Position numbers and translations under genes: made by a program
In this document: piece by piece, positions 1-11,900 of the stretch
Numbering within the stretch: position 1 is the stretch's first letter
How the letters are laid out: each line of letters opens with the position of its first letter
Assembly (NCBI GenBank): GCA_020744425.1
Contig: JAGMUV010000010.1
Coordinates: 868,001 to 932,000 of the forward strand
Direction: 5' to 3'
Source of the DNA: Dactylonectria macrodidyma
Taxonomy: Eukaryota; Ascomycota; Sordariomycetes; Hypocreales; Nectriaceae
DNA: 64,000 bases
The notes under the pieces: generated by a model
The model's database searches: none
What the model was told of the DNA's origin: nothing
Seen by the model: the letters and a program-made list of their open reading frames with translations, nothing else

Positions 1-3000
1 GCAAAGCTCATTTCGCTGACGACCAATACTTGGGTCTCGGGAGGTTTGAGCAGGGTTTGCGCCGCCTCGAGAACTAGCTCGTAGAAGACCGACGCAGGAC
101 AAATCGGAGTCCCGCCAACGTCGTGGCCCGAAATCAATGATCCAAGTATCGTCATGTCAGTCTCGAGGAAGAGTTCCTCACTCGCACACCTGCTTGATGA
201 GCTCAGCCAGGGTAACAGACGGAATCCGCTCTCAATGCGGCCCAGGGCGTCAGGCCTCGAGGCGTATGTCTGCAGAGATTCTCGGAAAGGTATCAAGAAG
301 TTTGAGCCCTCAAGTAGATGACCAGGCAAGCTTGTGACTTTGGCCGACGTCCCGGTGAAAACCTCGCGCCATTTAACCGCAGTCTTGCGCAGGGAAATCG
401 CGGCTAGCGTCTCACTGATAGACGTCCACGCATCCTGACCCTTTTGTAAGGTACGGAGATACGTACAGGAGCTGGAAGAGATTGAGGCTTGCAGCATTGG
501 TAGCAGCGTGGGTTGTGGACCGATCTCGAGGAAGAGAGCATCATCGAGAATAGGTTTGCCTACCAAAAGCTGTAGGCTTAGCAGACAGTCAGCAAAGCGC
601 ACTGGCTGTCTCGCGTGATGTGCGAAATAGTCACTGGAAAAGTCGTCGTTGCGTAATAGACGCCCGTGCAGGTTGGACATGACAGGTATCGTGGGTTGTC
701 TGAACCTGACAGACCGCCCGAGTGCGCGTAGAGGTTCCAGAATGGGATCCATGGCCGATGTGTGAAAGGCATAGGGGACATTGATGAGCTTGGACCTAAC
801 CTTGCGGACTTTGCAATCCTTCTGCAACATGTCCAGTTGTGTCAGCGGGCCTCCGACGACACAGTCGTTGGGGCCGTTTAGGCACGCCATGGTTAGCTGG
901 GCTTGAGCTGGGTTTTCTGACAACATTGCTTCAACTTTTTCAGGAGCTAGATTGCACGCAAGCATCCCCGATGTGTTGGCGAGGCAGTTGTCGGCCATCA
1001 TCTTTGCTCGGGATGCCACGACGCGAAATGTGTCCTCTAGCGTCAAAGCACCCGAAACGCACAATGCTGTGTACTCGCCAAGGCTAATAGAGTCACCGGT
1101 CAGTTCAGTTCTTGAGAACGTTCAACAACATTCAATTTTTGGTGCTGATCTTCAACGTACCTGTGGCCCATGACATAGTCCGGTGTGATCCCCCAAGACA
1201 TGAAGGTTCGAGCGAGCGCATATTCTAGAGCAACGCAAGCGCACTGCGATGCTATGATTTGCTCCATCTCGGTCAATGCGTCGATTCTGATTCTGCTTTG
1301 GTCTTCGTACAGTATGAAGTCGACTATGCTGGGGCTTACGAGTCGGAGTCCTTGGATGATGCGGTCGCAACTCATGATGCTATCTCTGAAAGGTGGAAAC
1401 GTCCTCATCAGTTCTTGGCCCATGCCATGATAGACGGCGCCCTGTCCCGTGAAGACGAAGACAGTGACTGTGATGCCTCGCACGGGCTTGGATGCCACGG
1501 CTTTGTACTTTTGTAATCTGGTCAGCAAATCGGCCACCGAGGTGCATGCCAGCGAGATGCGGTGATCATGAGGGTGGCGCCGCGCCGTCGCAGTATAGCA
1601 GATATCTACCAACGACGGTCGACGCTCTTCTTTGCCCAAGAACTCAACGTGTCGACTGATGGCGGACTGCAGAGTTCTCTCTGATCTTGCCGAAAGTGCA
1701 AAGAGGTACGCGGATCGCCCCGGATCTTGGTCCTGTTTGCTGCGCTGCATTCGGGCCTTTGGAGATTCAACCCAATCTTCCAAGAGAAGCGACGCATTGG
1801 ACCCTGCGGCGCCGAAGTTGTTGAGCACAGCTCTCCTGGGCGTTCTTTGGGAGTGACTCCACGATACGGTGCGTCTCGGTATGCTCAAGCCGGAGCCTTG
1901 CAAATTCCCGAAAGCCGGGTTAATATTGTTCAGACCAGCTTGAAGCGGAATCTTTCTCTCGCGAAGCATGAGCAATAGCTTGGCAAGGCCAGCTGCTCCC
2001 GAGGCGGCTTCACAATGGCCGACGTTCCCCTTGATCGAGCTCATCATCAGGGGGTTTGTCGCCGAATGATGCGGGCCAAAGACAGCTCTCAGAGTTTCGA
2101 CTTCCCGTGCGTCCCCAGCCTGTGTTCCAGTCCCGTGCGCTTCTACGACACCAACAGATCCGGGGTCAACATCTGCCTGCTGGAGAAGTCGCGTCAACAG
2201 GTCTGTTTGCGTTTGGCTGTGGGGATGTGTGATGGAGTGGGAATTGCCGCTTTGGTTGACCAAGATGTTCCTGATGACTCCATGAATGCGATCTCCTTCG
2301 GCGACGGCATCCGACAATCGTTTAAGAACGAACAAGGCACAGCCTTCGGCTCGACAATACCCATCGGCAGCTGCGTCAAAGGGTTTGCAGGATCCCGTCC
2401 GACTTAAGAAGTGTCCCCGAGCTAATCCTAGGTACATCTGACAGGTAAGATATGAGTTAGCAAATACCCTTTCATTCCTAAAGCCTGTATCTGTCGGGCC
2501 ATGATGATGGAATGATGGAATGATGTACTGACGTCAGGGCTAGTAATCACGTTGACACCGCCGGCGATAGCTGCTGTGCAGTCGCCGTTTTGCAGCGCTC
2601 GGCACGCCTGATATATCGAGACTGCCGAGGACGAACACGCCGTATCGGTCACAATGGATGGACCACTGAGCCGGAAAAAGTACGAGATCCTTCCACTGTG
2701 AAATGCCCGAAGTGTACCGGACGAGTAAAAAGTATCAATGTCGTTGCGGAGATTATCGGTGTAGTCACCAGTAGCCAGGCCAATGTAGCATCCCATGGTG
2801 GCTCTCTGGAAAGACGGTGATGAATCCTCCACATAGCCGGCATCTTCGAATGCTTCCTGGGCAGCATGAAGCAGAACTCGCTGCTGAGGATCCATGGACT
2901 TTGCTTCCCGTGGAGAAAGGTTGAAAAACAAATTATCAAACCTACAATATCTAGATTAGTACCCGAGTAACCCAAGTAAGCGTAAATGGAGAAAAAGGGG

Positions 3001-4442
3001 ACTTACGCGAAGGGATCCTCTAGGAATGCACCATGCCTGATAGGCATTGAACGCGGCTTGTCCGAATTCTCCGCATACAAGTCACGCAATTCGAATCTGT
3101 TTTCTGGGATTTCCTGCACGGCATTCAGTCCTTGAGATATTGTTTCCCACAGCTCCTCGGTGCCTTTCCCCTTGGGAAGCTGCACACTCATTCCAACGAT
3201 TGCGACATCGTTCTGGTGATGGGAGGACAGACTTTCCGACTTCCCGCCAGCTTTGAACGGCGACAGGTCCAATAGGGTAACTCTAGGATCTAGGGGTTCG
3301 AAGTTCGGGAAAAGAGAGCTGGAGCTCGGTCCGAACGAAAGGATCTTGACAGCTGCGCCTGGCTTCCGTTCTAATAAACTCTGCACCGTCGCGACGATTT
3401 CATGAGCGGTATGGCACCAATCCACACAGTGTACCAACAAGTGCCGGGTTATCCACGCCAGGAACTCGTCGGCAGAGGTTGTTGACTCCCCAAACAGCGT
3501 GCCGTCCAGCGTCGAATAAATTGGCTTCGTACCCGTTGAGCAGAGAGGAAAGGAGATGGCCCGGCGGCTCAAGTCTTGCAGAACTTGTTGGACGACGGCT
3601 TCGAGTTGATCTCCTCCATGATACCACCCGTGCACGTACGCATAGGTTGTTGTCAGGCCGGTGATGGTTTGCAACTGCGCCTGGAAAGCACATAGGTCGG
3701 CCTTGGGGCCCGAGATGGACACGGTACCGGAGATCGAGATTGCGGATACCTCCATCCGTCGAGGTCTTTGCTGAGATTGGGGCAGTTGTCCTAGACCATA
3801 GCCCTGGGAATAATGGTGTGACAGTCTCTGCTCGATCTGATCTCGGGAGAGGCCGCGAGTTATCAGGGATAATGTCGCTTCCGAGTCGACTTTCTCCCCA
3901 CCTTCATCACTGACCTTCCCGGTGGTTTTCAGGGTCCAGAGGAGACTGCGACACGCAATCCAAAAGGCGAGGCGGAAGCCCTGGACTCCAGATGCCACAA
4001 ATTCGCTCAGGGTACGAGAGCGAGCTACCACCGCAGCTGGGAGTATGCCCGAAGAGAACCCAGCTGTCACTTGAAGTGTGTCGAACGAGTGCTTATATGC
4101 TTCATACTGGCCAAGTGTCTCGGCAAGATACCGTAGTAGTTGGCAAAGGTAGATGGTGGTCGCCTGAAGCACGGGGTGCGTGTGGTACTGAACCGCAGGT
4201 TTGAGCAGATCGCCTGGTGAGCTGAACAAGGAGAGATTGACGGCTAGGCTATGGCGGGACTCGGGGTCCAAACTCGCGATTTCTTCCAAGAAGGCCGCAT
4301 GGCACTTTGATAAAAGTATATTCCCGGCGCTTATGGATCGAGCATCTTGTTCTGCAATGGTGGCGGCATTGGCTGAGAATATGGACGGCGACCCCTGGCC
4401 TCCAAACAAGACCAGACGATGTTCTGTCAAGGCGTTCCCCAT
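1..4442 (-). CDS. Non-reducing polyketide synthase (SAT-KS-MAT-PT...), 3' end outside window
   Basis: Iterative NR-PKS that builds an aromatic polyketide; about 1401 residues are visible. Exons run 4442-3007, 2941-2533, 2437-1161 and 1083 to the edge; introns 2942-3006, 2438-2532 and 1084-1160 all fit in phase. The start is the ATG at 4442, because a TAG precedes the upstream TTG-initiated extension. Domains: SAT (about 1-370), KS (about 410-800, active site DTACSSS, then HGTGT and [11 protein letters not shown]), MAT (GHSLGE rebuilt across the last intron, Ser near 1041; FHTSAMDP later), then the start of the PT domain with its dehydratase-like His (SGHDVGG, near 1361). ACP and release domains lie beyond the edge. 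The SAT nucleophile motif reads GFSSG, where GxCxG is usual, so Ser replaces Cys. It is divergent from the HR-PKS at 5927, so the SAT probably accepts that enzyme's chain (inference). Confidence 0.95.
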
Positions 4443-5926
4443 GGTAAGGTCGAAATCGAGCAGTTGTACGGGATGACTATGTGTTGGAGTCGTCAACTAA
4501 ACCACAAAATGGGCGAATGTTGTTCCCAAAATTACTACTTGACCAACCAGGCCGGTAAAAGGGAATCCCACAGACGCAGCTAATAGTAGTAGTTATCTTC
4601 CGCTGAACTGTTATCGTTGATGACCTGAAGAATTCAGGTGCCGGGAGACACGATTTGGTCCACACTGAGAGGTTTTTCTTCTTTTTTTTTCATAACAGAG
4701 GCGCCTGTACCCAAATCTCGTCAGCCATGCCATTACAGTAATCAATTCATCATGCTAGCGCTGATGTACCTATGTACCTTGAGGCCTCGTGTCCGAGGCT
4801 GGTCCGCAATAGCAGATGGCATACGCGCAGGATATGCTTCTAAGAGAACCTCGGTTTAAGTGCAAACGTGAATGTGTAACTGTTGCGCTAGAGACGGTCC
4901 AAGCGCCTGTACACGAAACCCGATTTTGTCCCATGCTTTATCAACACACGCCCCCTACATCGAGTTGAACATTGTCGATCGTTTTGTGGACCCTACGCTT
5001 TTCTAGTGCTTATTGAATCTTACTCGATGCCATCGGCATATACAGATACAGGGTGTTCCGCCCGGAAGTTGCCTCATTGACTCACGTCCGAAGGACGGCA
5101 AATACGACGTGCAGATGACTGCGTGGACCTCGTGGATCTACCGGTTACGTAGTATTGACTATCGCTCGATATGAGTAATATACATAGATAGAGATCCTTC
5201 TAAATTTCCGGGATCGTCATTCATGTGCCGAGAAGACACGAGAAGCTACATCGAGAAAGTATTGGTACTTCGGATGACGATCTGTCATATCTAAGTAACA
5301 TCGAAGCACCTTCAGAAGCTAGCACGGCCCCGTTAACACTAATTGTCTCAATCCCCTGCAATCATCTTGAGTGACATCTAAGTGAATCCCCTGCATTTAA
5401 GTGACATCCAAGTTGCTTTATCACGGTCCAGGCCTTGCAAACCCATGCCTGCCCCGCTGTCACAAGACACCTCGGCAGCTGACAATAGGACTGAGGTATC
5501 GGGATTTCTTGGCTTAACCAAAAAGTTGCATTGTCTGGCGCCGCCAAAAGTCGTGCTTAGTGGTGCACAAAGCCCTCCCGAACACGCGGCCTTGCAAGCA
5601 AATCCGTACCTAGTTATGCAATCTTCCCATAATCCAGGGGTTACGTGATTTTTGGAAGGGAGCTTCTCAATATGCAATTATCGAGCTTCGCTCAAGAAAT
5701 TGACCTAGTAATCGACGGCTCCGAGGTGTATTGGTCAACAGTGCGGGGCGGTGACTTTAGGAACCACCCAGCCTTCATATACGATATTTATCAAGCTCTT
5801 AGCCATTGTTGTTAATTTCATTGATGTTGATATTCCTCCCAAATTTGTTGTCTTTGCGCCTTGAGCATTATCAGTTACATAGACATGGTTGAATAATTCT
5901 TGTCCAATTGAGCATTCATTTTCAAC
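4443..5926. promoter_or_regulatory. Shared bidirectional promoter of the two PKS genes
   Basis: This 1.48 kb stretch separates the divergent start codons of the NR-PKS and HR-PKS and holds no credible gene. It contains a duplicated block (5350-5410) and a CCG-N5-CGG arrangement near 5087-5098 of the kind Zn2Cys6 regulators can bind. No cluster-specific regulator is visible next to the pair inside the window. Confidence 0.7.
5350..5410. repeat. Direct repeat in the PKS intergenic promoter
   Basis: Two near-copies share the blocks AATCCCCTGCA and GTGACATC(T/C)A. Copy 1 is 5350-5380 and copy 2 is 5385-5410; the second lacks about five internal bases. The position midway between two divergent PKS genes makes a regulatory role possible, but nothing beyond duplication and position supports it. 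Confidence 0.6.
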
Positions 5927-8900
5927 ATGGCCAAATCCGAAGGCCGGATCGCCGTCATTGGAATGGCATGTCGTCTTCCAGGCGGCGCGGACAGTCCAGA
6001 AAACCTGTGGTCCTTGCTGGCCGAGGGCAGAGACGGACGGAAAGAAGTGCCCAAGGACCGCTGGGACTGGAAATCCTTCTACAGCAAGAATCCTGACGCA
6101 AAAGATACCACGAATTTCAGCCACGCCTACTTCTTGGATGAGGATGTATCTGCATTCGACGCGGGATTCTTTAATATCCCTGGCGTCGAAGCCGAGACCA
6201 TTGACCCTCAGCAGAGGATTCTGCTCGAGGTGACTTACGAGGCACTCGAGAATGCCGGTCTGCCCATCGAGAGCATGCGTGGCTCCGACACCTCGGTGCA
6301 CATGGCAATGTTTGCGAGAGATTACGACAGAATGGGGTATAGGGATATGGCCCAGGTTGATATGAATCACATCATTGGATCTGGAGAGGCCATCCTGGCC
6401 AACAGAATTTCGTATGTCTTGGATCTGAAAGGAAGTTCCAATACCTTGGACACCGGATGTGTAAGTGATTGCTCGCCATACTTACCAGACTCGTTAGTCA
6501 GTTGATTTGCTGACCAGGTGCAATACATGACAGTCTGGTGGCCTTATGGCCCTGCACCAAGCCTGTCAAACGCTGAGGGCAGACGAGGCCACAGTGGCTC
6601 TGGCTGGGGCTAGTCAACTACTGCTGAGCCCTGACCAATCCGCTGTCATGTCGTAAGTGATTCCAATGATTTTCCCAGAGCATTTCGAATCATTTTCTGA
6701 ACTAGACTGACCACCGTGTCTAGGAAACTCACCAACAAAGACGGGAGGTGTTACACTTTCGATGACCGTGGTGCTGGCTACGCTCGAGGTGAAGGTATTG
6801 GCGTCCTTGTCCTGAAGCGCCTTGATCGAGCCGTGGCAGATGGCGACCAGATCCACGCAGTAGTGGTGGAATCAGGGGCTGGCCACGACGGCAAGACGGC
6901 TGGCATTTTCCTGCCCAACGGCGACGCACAGGAGGCCTTGGCCCGTTCAGTCTATGCCAGGGCTGGCCTTGACCCCCGTGAGACGTTGTTCGTGGAGAGC
7001 CATGGAACGGGAACTGTGGCGGGCGACAGTGCCGAGGTTGGTTCCATCGCTAGGGTGTTTGGCCGTGAAGCAGGGCGAGCTTCGGACTTGCCCATTGGTA
7101 GCATCAAGCCCAACATTGGACACCTGGAGGCGGCAAGCGGTGTGGCAAGCGCGATCAAAGCAATTATGGTTCTCAAGAAAAACCAGATCCCGCCACAGCT
7201 GAACTTCATCAACTCGAAATCATCGCTTCGTCTTCAGGAGAGAGGACTCAAGGTGCCACTACAACTCACCACGCTCACGCCACGAGGACACTCAGGACCC
7301 AGGCGCGTGTCGGTGAACAGCTTTGGCTACGGCGGATCGAATGTCCATGCTATTCTTGAGGCATATGATGCTGAGCTCCCGGCCGTGTGTGGGCATGTCA
7401 ATGGCGACCGACTTGTCAAGGAAAACGGCCCTGTCAACGGCCACGCCCACAACCATGAACACAAGGCCGAAGCAAAGAAGCTCATAGTCTTGTCAGCAAA
7501 CTCGGAATCATCTTTCAGAGGTGTGGTTTCCAACCTGCGACAATGGCTCGCATCGGGCCAAGGCAAGTCGGCCTCCTTCGCCGACCTAGTTTACACCCTC
7601 AACACGCGCCGGTCGAAGCTACGATGGCGCTGCAGCGTCGTGGCGAGCAATTTCCAGGAGCTCCAAGAGGCACTGGGAGACTCCACAATCCTCCGCCCTG
7701 TGAAGTCAGCGCGGGATGTCGCTCTGGCTTTTGTCTTCACAGGGCAAGGAGCCCAGTGGTTTGCCATGGGGCGGGAGCTGCTGACAGGCTCCGAGTCTCG
7801 GGAGTTTGCATCTTCCATTGCGCTCTGCAACCAGATCACAAAGGCCCTAGGGTGCGAATGGGACCTCGTTGAGGAGCTCTCCCGGGACAAGGAGTCATCG
7901 CGGCTTGGGGAAGCTAGGTTCGCCCAGCCTATCACCACGGCGGTCCAGATTGCCCTCGTTGACCTGCTCGCCACGACCTACGGTATCCAGCCCCAGGCTG
8001 TGTGCGGCCACAGCTCGGGAGAAGTCGCAGCTGCCTATGCGGCGGGAATCTTGACGAGGGAGGCCGCCATGCGAGTTGCATACTCGAGAGGCATCTGTTC
8101 CGCCAAGGCCAAGGCCCTGAACGCGACGCCCGGCGGGATGATGGCCGTGGGAGAGGGAGAAGATGCCGTCAAGAAGCGGATCAAGCAGCTCGACAGCCGT
8201 AATGGCAAGGTGGTGGTGGCGTGTGTCAACAGCCCCGAGAGCACCACCATCTCCGGAGACTTGGAGGCTCTACTGGAACTCGAGGCGGCGCTGGGGGCGG
8301 CATCGGTCTTTAACAGGCGACTGAAGGTCGACTCGGCCTATCATTCTCACCACATGGAGGTGGTGGCGCCGGCATATCTTTCGTCCCTGGATGGTTTGAA
8401 GCATGGCACTCCACGAGAGGACGTAGCCTTCTACTCATCCGTCACGGGCGCCCGCAAACGATCTGGGTTTGGGCCGTCTTACTGGGCGTCCAACCTGGTG
8501 TCCCAAGTCAAGTTCAGTGCCGCTTCTCAACTGGTCGCACAGCACTTGTCGGACTTGTATTCCAACACAGCCACCAACGTGTTGATCGAAGTTGGTCCTC
8601 ATGCTGCGCTTTCGGGACCGCTAAGACAATCGCTATCGGATTCCAACTTCCAGTTGGCTTCGGGCGCTTCCTTTCAGTACAACTACGTCCCGTGCCTTGT
8701 TCGAAATAAAAGCGCGGTAGACACCGTCCTGGCTTTGGTAGCCAAAGTCTTCGAATCCGGCAGTCCAGTCCAGCTAGATGGCGGAGAGTCGATCAAGAGT
8801 TCAAGCTCTCGTCGCCGGGTCGTCGGCGACCTTCCGTCGTATCCGTGGGATCACAACACGTATTGGCGCGAATCACGACTCAGCAAGGGAAACCGCCTGC

Positions 8901-11900
8901 GACCTTTTCCTCCTCACGATCTCCTCGGCCTCTTCGAAGTAGGCAGTTCGCCGTATGAGCCACGGTGGAGGTATCACGTCAGCCTAGCAACCATTCCATG
9001 GCTCCGGGACCACGTCATCGAGGGCTTCGTCATCTTCCCGGGTGCTGGCTACCTGATCATGGTCATCGAAGCCATGAAGCAACTGTTTCAGCTGCGTAAG
9101 ACGCCGGGCCGTATCGTAAACATCAACTTCCGTGATGCAACCTTTGCCAACCCTGTGGTGATACACGACGATGGACCCAAAGATAAGCAGGAAGTAGAAC
9201 TGCAGCTCATCATTAGCCCTTCCAGACAACACACGGGCAGCCCTTGGGAACATTTCCGGGTGGTCTCTTATGATTCTTCAAACGACTCTTGGATCGACAA
9301 CTGCAGTGGCCTCGTTTCATGGGATTCGGTTGCGCCTGAGGCTGGTACTGCTCAATCCCAGGCCGATGAGTTCGTGCGCGCCCGAGATGATGACCTGGGT
9401 CACTTGACAAAGACAGCTGCCGACAAATGGCTGCAGGAGGTGCAAGCTGCCTGCCCTACCTCTATAGATGTAACGGAGACATATCGTCATCTAAAGGCAT
9501 CTGGCAATGAATACGGCGAGACTTTCCAAGGCCTTAAAGAGATTTTTGTTGGCAAGGGGTACGCCACTGGCAGAATCGTCGTCCAAGACATCTCACAATG
9601 CATGCCAGGAGGCTATATGCAACCGCATACCATCCACCCCAGCACCTTCGACTCCATCTTTCAACTGGAACCCGTTTGCTTCCGGCAAGAAGGATTTGTG
9701 GCGCCCATCATGCCTACCATGCTAGGAGAGATATCCGTAGCAGTTGACATGGACAGCGCCCCGGGCACCGACATCGTGGTGGCTTTCCAGCATTTCCAGC
9801 AGACCCCGCGAGATGCTTCCTTTTCCTACTGTGCCTACCAGAAGCGGAGCGATGGAACGTTCCGTCCGGTAGTTACTGGCAACAACGTTTGGACACAGGC
9901 TGTCGGAGAGGCGGACCCAGATCACGCCGCCCAAAAGAAGATGACGTACCGCATGGAGTGGAAACCCCATGTCGATTACGTGACATCAAATGACTTGATA
10001 GCTCATGCCTCAAGCCATGGCCTCTTCGGTGTCGACCATGGAAAGACGATTGATCAGCCAGCAGAAGAAGCAGAAGCACAACTGCATCTGAACGAGACAG
10101 CGGCGACAATTTTCATCCGCAGAGCAGTCCAGGCCGCTAGGGAGCAAGGCATCTCTACAGCACCCAGTCCCAAGCTATCCGCACTGCTGAACTGGATGAT
10201 CAAGTGGGACACGACGGAGGCCGGGCGATTATTGGAGGGGGTCACTTCCGAGGACGAAGCCAGCCTCATCGAGCAGAGCAGCAGATCGAACAACATCGTC
10301 GGGGTGGCACTGGGCCGTCTCGGACCGCACTACTTGGATATCCTAACGGGAATGGCAGACCCCTCAAAGCTCTTAGCGCATGACGACGTGCTCGGACGGC
10401 TCTACTCCGAACACACCCTGTTCAGCAGCCACTATGCACAGATCGCCGCATACACACAGGCTCTCGTTCACAAGAGTCCCAACATTAACATTCTCATGGT
10501 CGGCGTTGGAACCGGAGGCGCCGCTATGCCGCTCATGGAGGCGATAGGTGGCAACGACCGGCCACCCATGGTTGCGTATACCTACACCGAGGTGTCCTCC
10601 AGCCTCCTCGAGCGTGCTCGCAGCAGGTTTGGGGAATGGGCCACTCAAATCGACTTTAAGACGCTTGAAATCTTGCGCGACCCTCTCTCTCAGGGACTCA
10701 CCACCCACAGCTTCGATCTGATTGTGGCCCCCATGTTGTCATACGCCGCGCCCCAGGTGGACGTGGCCATGGCGCACCTACGGAAGCTGCTGAAGCCTGA
10801 CGGTCGGCTCGTGCTCATGGAACTGACAGCGGTTACGGCGGCGCACAACGCTGTCTTTGGCACGCTAGATGGCTGGTGGAAGTATGAAGACGGACGCCCG
10901 GATGATTGGGCTCCAATGAGCGTGCCCGAGTGGGACGTATGTTTGAAACGTCACGGCTTCAACGGCACGGATCTTGTCATCCCAGCACAAAATGGTCGCT
11001 TGAGCAGCGTCAGTGCCGTGATTGTAGCTCGGGCTCTACCGGTAGCTGCGGAAACAACTAATGGCCAAACCCAAGAGGTCGGCGAGAGGGCATTAACAGC
11101 GAAGGTACATCTCGGGCACTCTGATGATGCATCCCAAATTGCTTTTGGAGATGCCATGTGTCTCTCCTTGAGTAACAAAGGCGTCAAATGTAGCCGTGAG
11201 GCTTGGGGTACGAGGCCCGCAGACGCACAGGACCAATACCAAGACTCCAATGGTCCTGTGATAGTCATTGACTCGGCCGAGCACCCGCTGCTGTTGGATC
11301 CTAGCCGCGAGACTTTTGAGCAGGTCAAGAGCCTTCTGCTCCAGGGCGGAAATATCCTTTGGGTCAGTTTCCAAGCCTCGCCGACGTCTAGCAAAAAAGC
11401 AGCCCTGAAGAACATGGTCAACGGTATGGCCAGGGTGCTTCGACGTGAGAATCCCGGTCTACGGTTGATCACGGTCGACGTTCAAGACCCAATCCAGCCT
11501 CGAAGCAACAATGATGGGTTACAGCATGTCACTAAGACGCTGACAGAGATTGCCATACAGTCGTTTTCTTTGGTGGAAGAGTCCAAGCTGGAGTACGAAT
11601 ATGCCATCCGCGACGGCAAGGTGACCATCCCAAGAGTCATTCCGGACGACCGCCTCGCCACGCACATCGAGAGTCGCAACAACCCGGAGCAAAACACGAG
11701 CGATGACGCATCTCTGGTGGACTGTCGGTATCTCGATAAGGACAGGCCCATGAAGTTTGACGTTCGGGTGCCAGGCTTACTGAAAACCATCCGTTTCGTA
11801 GACAACGACGACATGGTAGACCCGCTCGGGCCGGACGAGGTTCAAGTCCAGGCCCGGGCGTACGGTGTCAACTTCAAGGACGTCCTCGTCACGTTAGGCC

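Noticed and set aside
4443..4496. N-terminal extension of the NR-PKS by 18 codons
   Set aside because: It would start with TTG directly after a TAG; the first ATG is at 4442 and the SAT homology begins there.
5735..6370. 211-codon minus-strand frame opposite the HR-PKS start
   Set aside because: Antisense shadow of the KS-coding exon with no motif.
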